Positions 32,988 to 35,086 of a DNA stretch of 35,086 nt are shown here, piece after piece. The DNA is from HGM10611 sp964384805. GTDB lineage: Bacteria; Bacillota_I; Bacilli_A; ML615J-28; CAG-313. Every line of letters begins with the position of its first letter. Within the stretch, counting starts at the first letter, position 1. The position numbers were made by a program, and so were the translations under genes. The notes under the pieces were generated by a model that saw nothing but the letters and a program-made list of their open reading frames with translations, ran no database searches and had not been told where the DNA came from. The stretch lies in the NCBI GenBank assembly GCA_964384805.1, contig CAYLLO010000010.1:1-35086 (forward strand), given 5' to 3'.

Positions 32988-35018
32988 ATGAAAAAGATTA
33001 TTACGTTTTTACTTTTGTTTATAGCAAGTATTTCCCTTTGCTCATGTAAAAAAGACCATCATGGGGATAACGGCGAAATTACTGATAATAATCAAATAGA
33101 TATGAATAAAGTAACTGATTTTTATGGTTCTAAATATCGTATAACTTCAATTGTTGAAGAAAATGAACTTTATGGTGGGATTAAACATACAAAATACTCT
33201 GCCGAAAGTAGTTATTCAAAAGATGTTTCAGGATCATATGTGGGTCAAACTTATAAAGACCAATTTTACCCTCAAAGTGTGAATGTTTTAGAAATTCCCA
33301 ATAATAAAGATGTCAAAGTAGTTCAATGGAGTTTTCATTCAGATACTTCAGCAGAGTGGTCTTTAACAACGGTTACCGCTATGGCTGAAAACTATGAAAA
33401 CTTACATCCTGGTTATAAGGTTTTAGCGACGATTAATGGTGATTTCTTTGATATTAATTCAACAGCTAGTTATGGTCCGTTAATTAAGAGTACTCGTGGG
33501 GTCGGAGTCAGCGATGGGGAGGTTATTCGTCCTATTGATGCTAGAGGATTAAATAATTCACCACTAACCATTGGTTTTAAAAATGATGGTAGTTCAACTA
33601 ACTATGTCCAAGGTGGTCAAATTGCTTTTTCTGACAATCATATATTAGCATTATATGATGAAAAAGGAAATATAATTGAAGAAATAGAAATTAAAAGTAT
33701 TAATAGTGAACCTGCCGAAGGAGAAGTAGCAGTGTATTTTTCATATCCTACTGGGGTAGGTGAAGTGTCTAAAAGTCAAGGATATCAGTTAGTTACAATG
33801 CCCGCAAATAATGCATATTTTTGTGAATCACCAATGCGTATAGTTCCAAACTCGGCCAATGATTTGTATGCTAAAGGGAAGTTAGATGTTGTTCGTGAAA
33901 CTAAAGAACTTGTATGGGGATCGTTTGGAATTGTAACAAGCAATCAAGACATACGTCGAAAAATTGAAGCATCTGCCTATGTTAGAGTCCAAAAAAATGT
34001 AATTGGGGATTATGCTGATTGCACAAGTATCGGTGGAGCAGTGTTTGCTATGCTCCAAGATAGTGAAGAAATTACCGCCAATGAAGATATAAGAAATTAT
34101 CGTCATCCTCGCACCATGATAGGAGCTAAAGCCGATGGTAGTATTGTTATGGCAACCGTTGATGGACGCCAAAAAAGTAAAAATATGTATGGTATGACAG
34201 GAGATGAACAAGGTGCTCTTATGAAATACTATGGATGTGTTAGTGCGGTTAATTTAGATGGTGGTGGTTCTACGACTATTGCGATTAGAGATGAAAATAA
34301 TAAATTTAGAGTGTTAAATTCGCCATCTGATGGCAATTTACGTAAGGATTCAAATTGTTATTTGGTAGTAATGAAAGAAGCTGATTTTTCAATTGCTGAA
34401 GCCAATATTACGGATTCCTCAATATCTTTTACTCTAGATACAAGCGAAGTTGATTTTAATCAAACCAAGGCCATTAAATGTACTTTAAATGGGGTAACTA
34501 AAAAAGTAGTTAATGGTAAAGTTACATTTAAAAATCTAACTAATAATACGACTTATAAATATGTTTTTTCATATGATACAAAAGATAAAAAAGATATACC
34601 AACCCTATTAGAAGGGGAAATAAATAGTGCCAAAAAACAACCAACTTTTGGAGAATTAAAAATTGAAACGGGAACGAACAAATTAATTTTTACTCCTGAA
34701 ATTAATGATCCTGATTTAGCTTTAGAATATTATCGAATCTTAATTAATGATAAACGTAATCCTTATTTAGATGAACCAATTGAAGTAAAATATGATTTAA
34801 CAAATGTTACACAAATTGAATTTGATATCCTAACCTGTTATAATTTAAATGATGGTAAGGGTAAAATTGAAGTTAACGAACATAAAGTCTATGATTTAAC
34901 AACTGGGAAGTTTATAGAAGAAAAAAAGACTGGCTGCAAAAAAGAATTGAATACCTTAATCGTAGGAATTATTTCTTTAGGGGTTATGGTGACATTAATT
35001 AAAAAACGTGAACGATAA
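32988..35018 (+). CDS. Secreted phosphodiester glycosidase (NAGPA/DUF2233) lipoprotein, NAGPA-3
   Basis: 676 residues. N-terminus MKKIITFLLL...SLCSCKKD has a lipobox (LCSC, lipidated Cys20). NAGPA domain about 105-465, with TINGDFFDI (148-156), RTMIGAKADGS (375-385), VDGRQ (391-395) and NLDGGGSTT (422-430), all conserved as in NAGPA-1. Two beta modules follow, then KKTGCKKELN, a hydrophobic segment and KKRER, almost identical to NAGPA-1 from KKQPTFG on. It therefore has both an N-terminal lipid and a C-terminal TM-like signal, which is odd and may result from conversion of its 3' end. AAGGAG precedes ATG 32988. Likely controlled by a LacI-family (CcpA-like) regulator through the overlapping palindrome. 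The substrate is unknown. Confidence 0.85.
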   Translation: MKKIITFLLLFIASISLCSCKKDHHGDNGEITDNNQIDMNKVTDFYGSKYRITSIVEENELYGGIKHTKYSAESSYSKDVSGSYVGQTYKDQFYPQSVNVLEIPNNKDVKVVQWSFHSDTSAEWSLTTVTAMAENYENLHPGYKVLATINGDFFDINSTASYGPLIKSTRGVGVSDGEVIRPIDARGLNNSPLTIGFKNDGSSTNYVQGGQIAFSDNHILALYDEKGNIIEEIEIKSINSEPAEGEVAVYFSYPTGVGEVSKSQGYQLVTMPANNAYFCESPMRIVPNSANDLYAKGKLDVVRETKELVWGSFGIVTSNQDIRRKIEASAYVRVQKNVIGDYADCTSIGGAVFAMLQDSEEITANEDIRNYRHPRTMIGAKADGSIVMATVDGRQKSKNMYGMTGDEQGALMKYYGCVSAVNLDGGGSTTIAIRDENNKFRVLNSPSDGNLRKDSNCYLVVMKEADFSIAEANITDSSISFTLDTSEVDFNQTKAIKCTLNGVTKKVVNGKVTFKNLTNNTTYKYVFSYDTKDKKDIPTLLEGEINSAKKQPTFGELKIETGTNKLIFTPEINDPDLALEYYRILINDKRNPYLDEPIEVKYDLTNVTQIEFDILTCYNLNDGKGKIEVNEHKVYDLTTGKFIEEKKTGCKKELNTLIVGIISLGVMVTLIKKRER

Positions 35019-35032
35019 GGATTAAATAATTA
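34630..35032 (+). repeat. Long inverted repeat, copy 2 (3' end of NAGPA-3)
   Basis: Nearly identical to 5470-5886 on the other strand, including about 14 bases after the stop codon. Identity ends abruptly at 35032, after which this copy continues GGCCCTGT instead of the terminator region seen next to NAGPA-1. Confidence 0.9.
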
Positions 35033-35086
35033 GGCCCTGTAAAAAATTCTGGGTAAATTAGGTTATAAATCGCATTAAAAATAATG
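35032..35086. mobile_element. Possible left end of an insertion sequence (partial)
   Basis: From AGGCCCTGTAAAAAATTCTG onward, the sequence diverges sharply from the NAGPA-1 copy 14 bases after the stop codon, replacing where the terminator should be. It resembles the terminal inverted repeat of some IS families (e.g. IS256-like ends), but only about 54 bases are visible and no matching right end or transposase can be checked. Confidence 0.3.

Overview
The window is a low-GC (about 30-33% by eye), gene-dense bacterial chromosome segment. Spaced AGGAGG-type ribosome binding sites, TTGAAA/TATAAT promoters with 17-nt spacers, a gdpP-rplI-dnaB neighbourhood, luxS, GdpP and type IIA ATPase genes all point to a Firmicutes relative, most likely an Erysipelotrichia or other Bacilli/Mollicutes-like gut commensal. 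TGA is used as a real stop (TetR, DtxR-like gene) and Trp is TGG, so the code is standard rather than mycoplasmal. The genus is inference.

Layout: (1) 1-573, decayed transposase cut by the window edge. (2) 694-5352, housekeeping metabolism: pckA, an NCS2 purine permease and lysA, each with its own terminator. (3) 5484-9640 on the minus strand, two secreted phosphodiester-glycosidase (NAGPA/DUF2233) paralogues. (4) 9822-11471, an acetyltransferase fused to a PfoR/EIIC-like membrane domain. (5) 11646-16596, an information-processing operon: GdpP fused in frame to ribosomal protein L9, then dnaB and prfA. (6) 16752-18760, an accessory patch with an AAA ATPase of higher GC and a ruined IS21 transposase. 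(7) 18784-23004, a yybP-ykoY manganese riboswitch controlling a P-type cation ATPase and, with no visible terminator between, a serpin. (8) 23104-26618, ferrous iron uptake (feoA, feoB, Cys-rich partner) with two matching palindromic operators, followed by a DtxR-like regulator and luxS. (9) 26651-28273, divergent ispH and efp. (10) 28327-32832, a TetR regulator and a 1291-residue repeat-rich surface protein in one autoregulated-looking unit. (11) 32932-35018, a third NAGPA paralogue, a lipoprotein; the last 50 bases may be the end of an insertion sequence.

What stands out is the three-member NAGPA surface-enzyme family. All three share a Gly-Cys-Lys-Lys plus hydrophobic plus Lys/Arg C-terminus that looks like a sorting signal. 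Two carry the same AAAACGTTTT operator at their promoters, and two have almost identical 3' ends in inverted orientation 29 kb apart, which looks like recent gene conversion. Other notable points are the GdpP-L9 fusion with an internal L9 start, the GNAT-PfoR fusion, a candidate DtxR-type iron regulon whose operators and regulator are both visible, and exact 222-bp tandem repeats in the surface protein. All calls come from reading the sequence; no database search was run.
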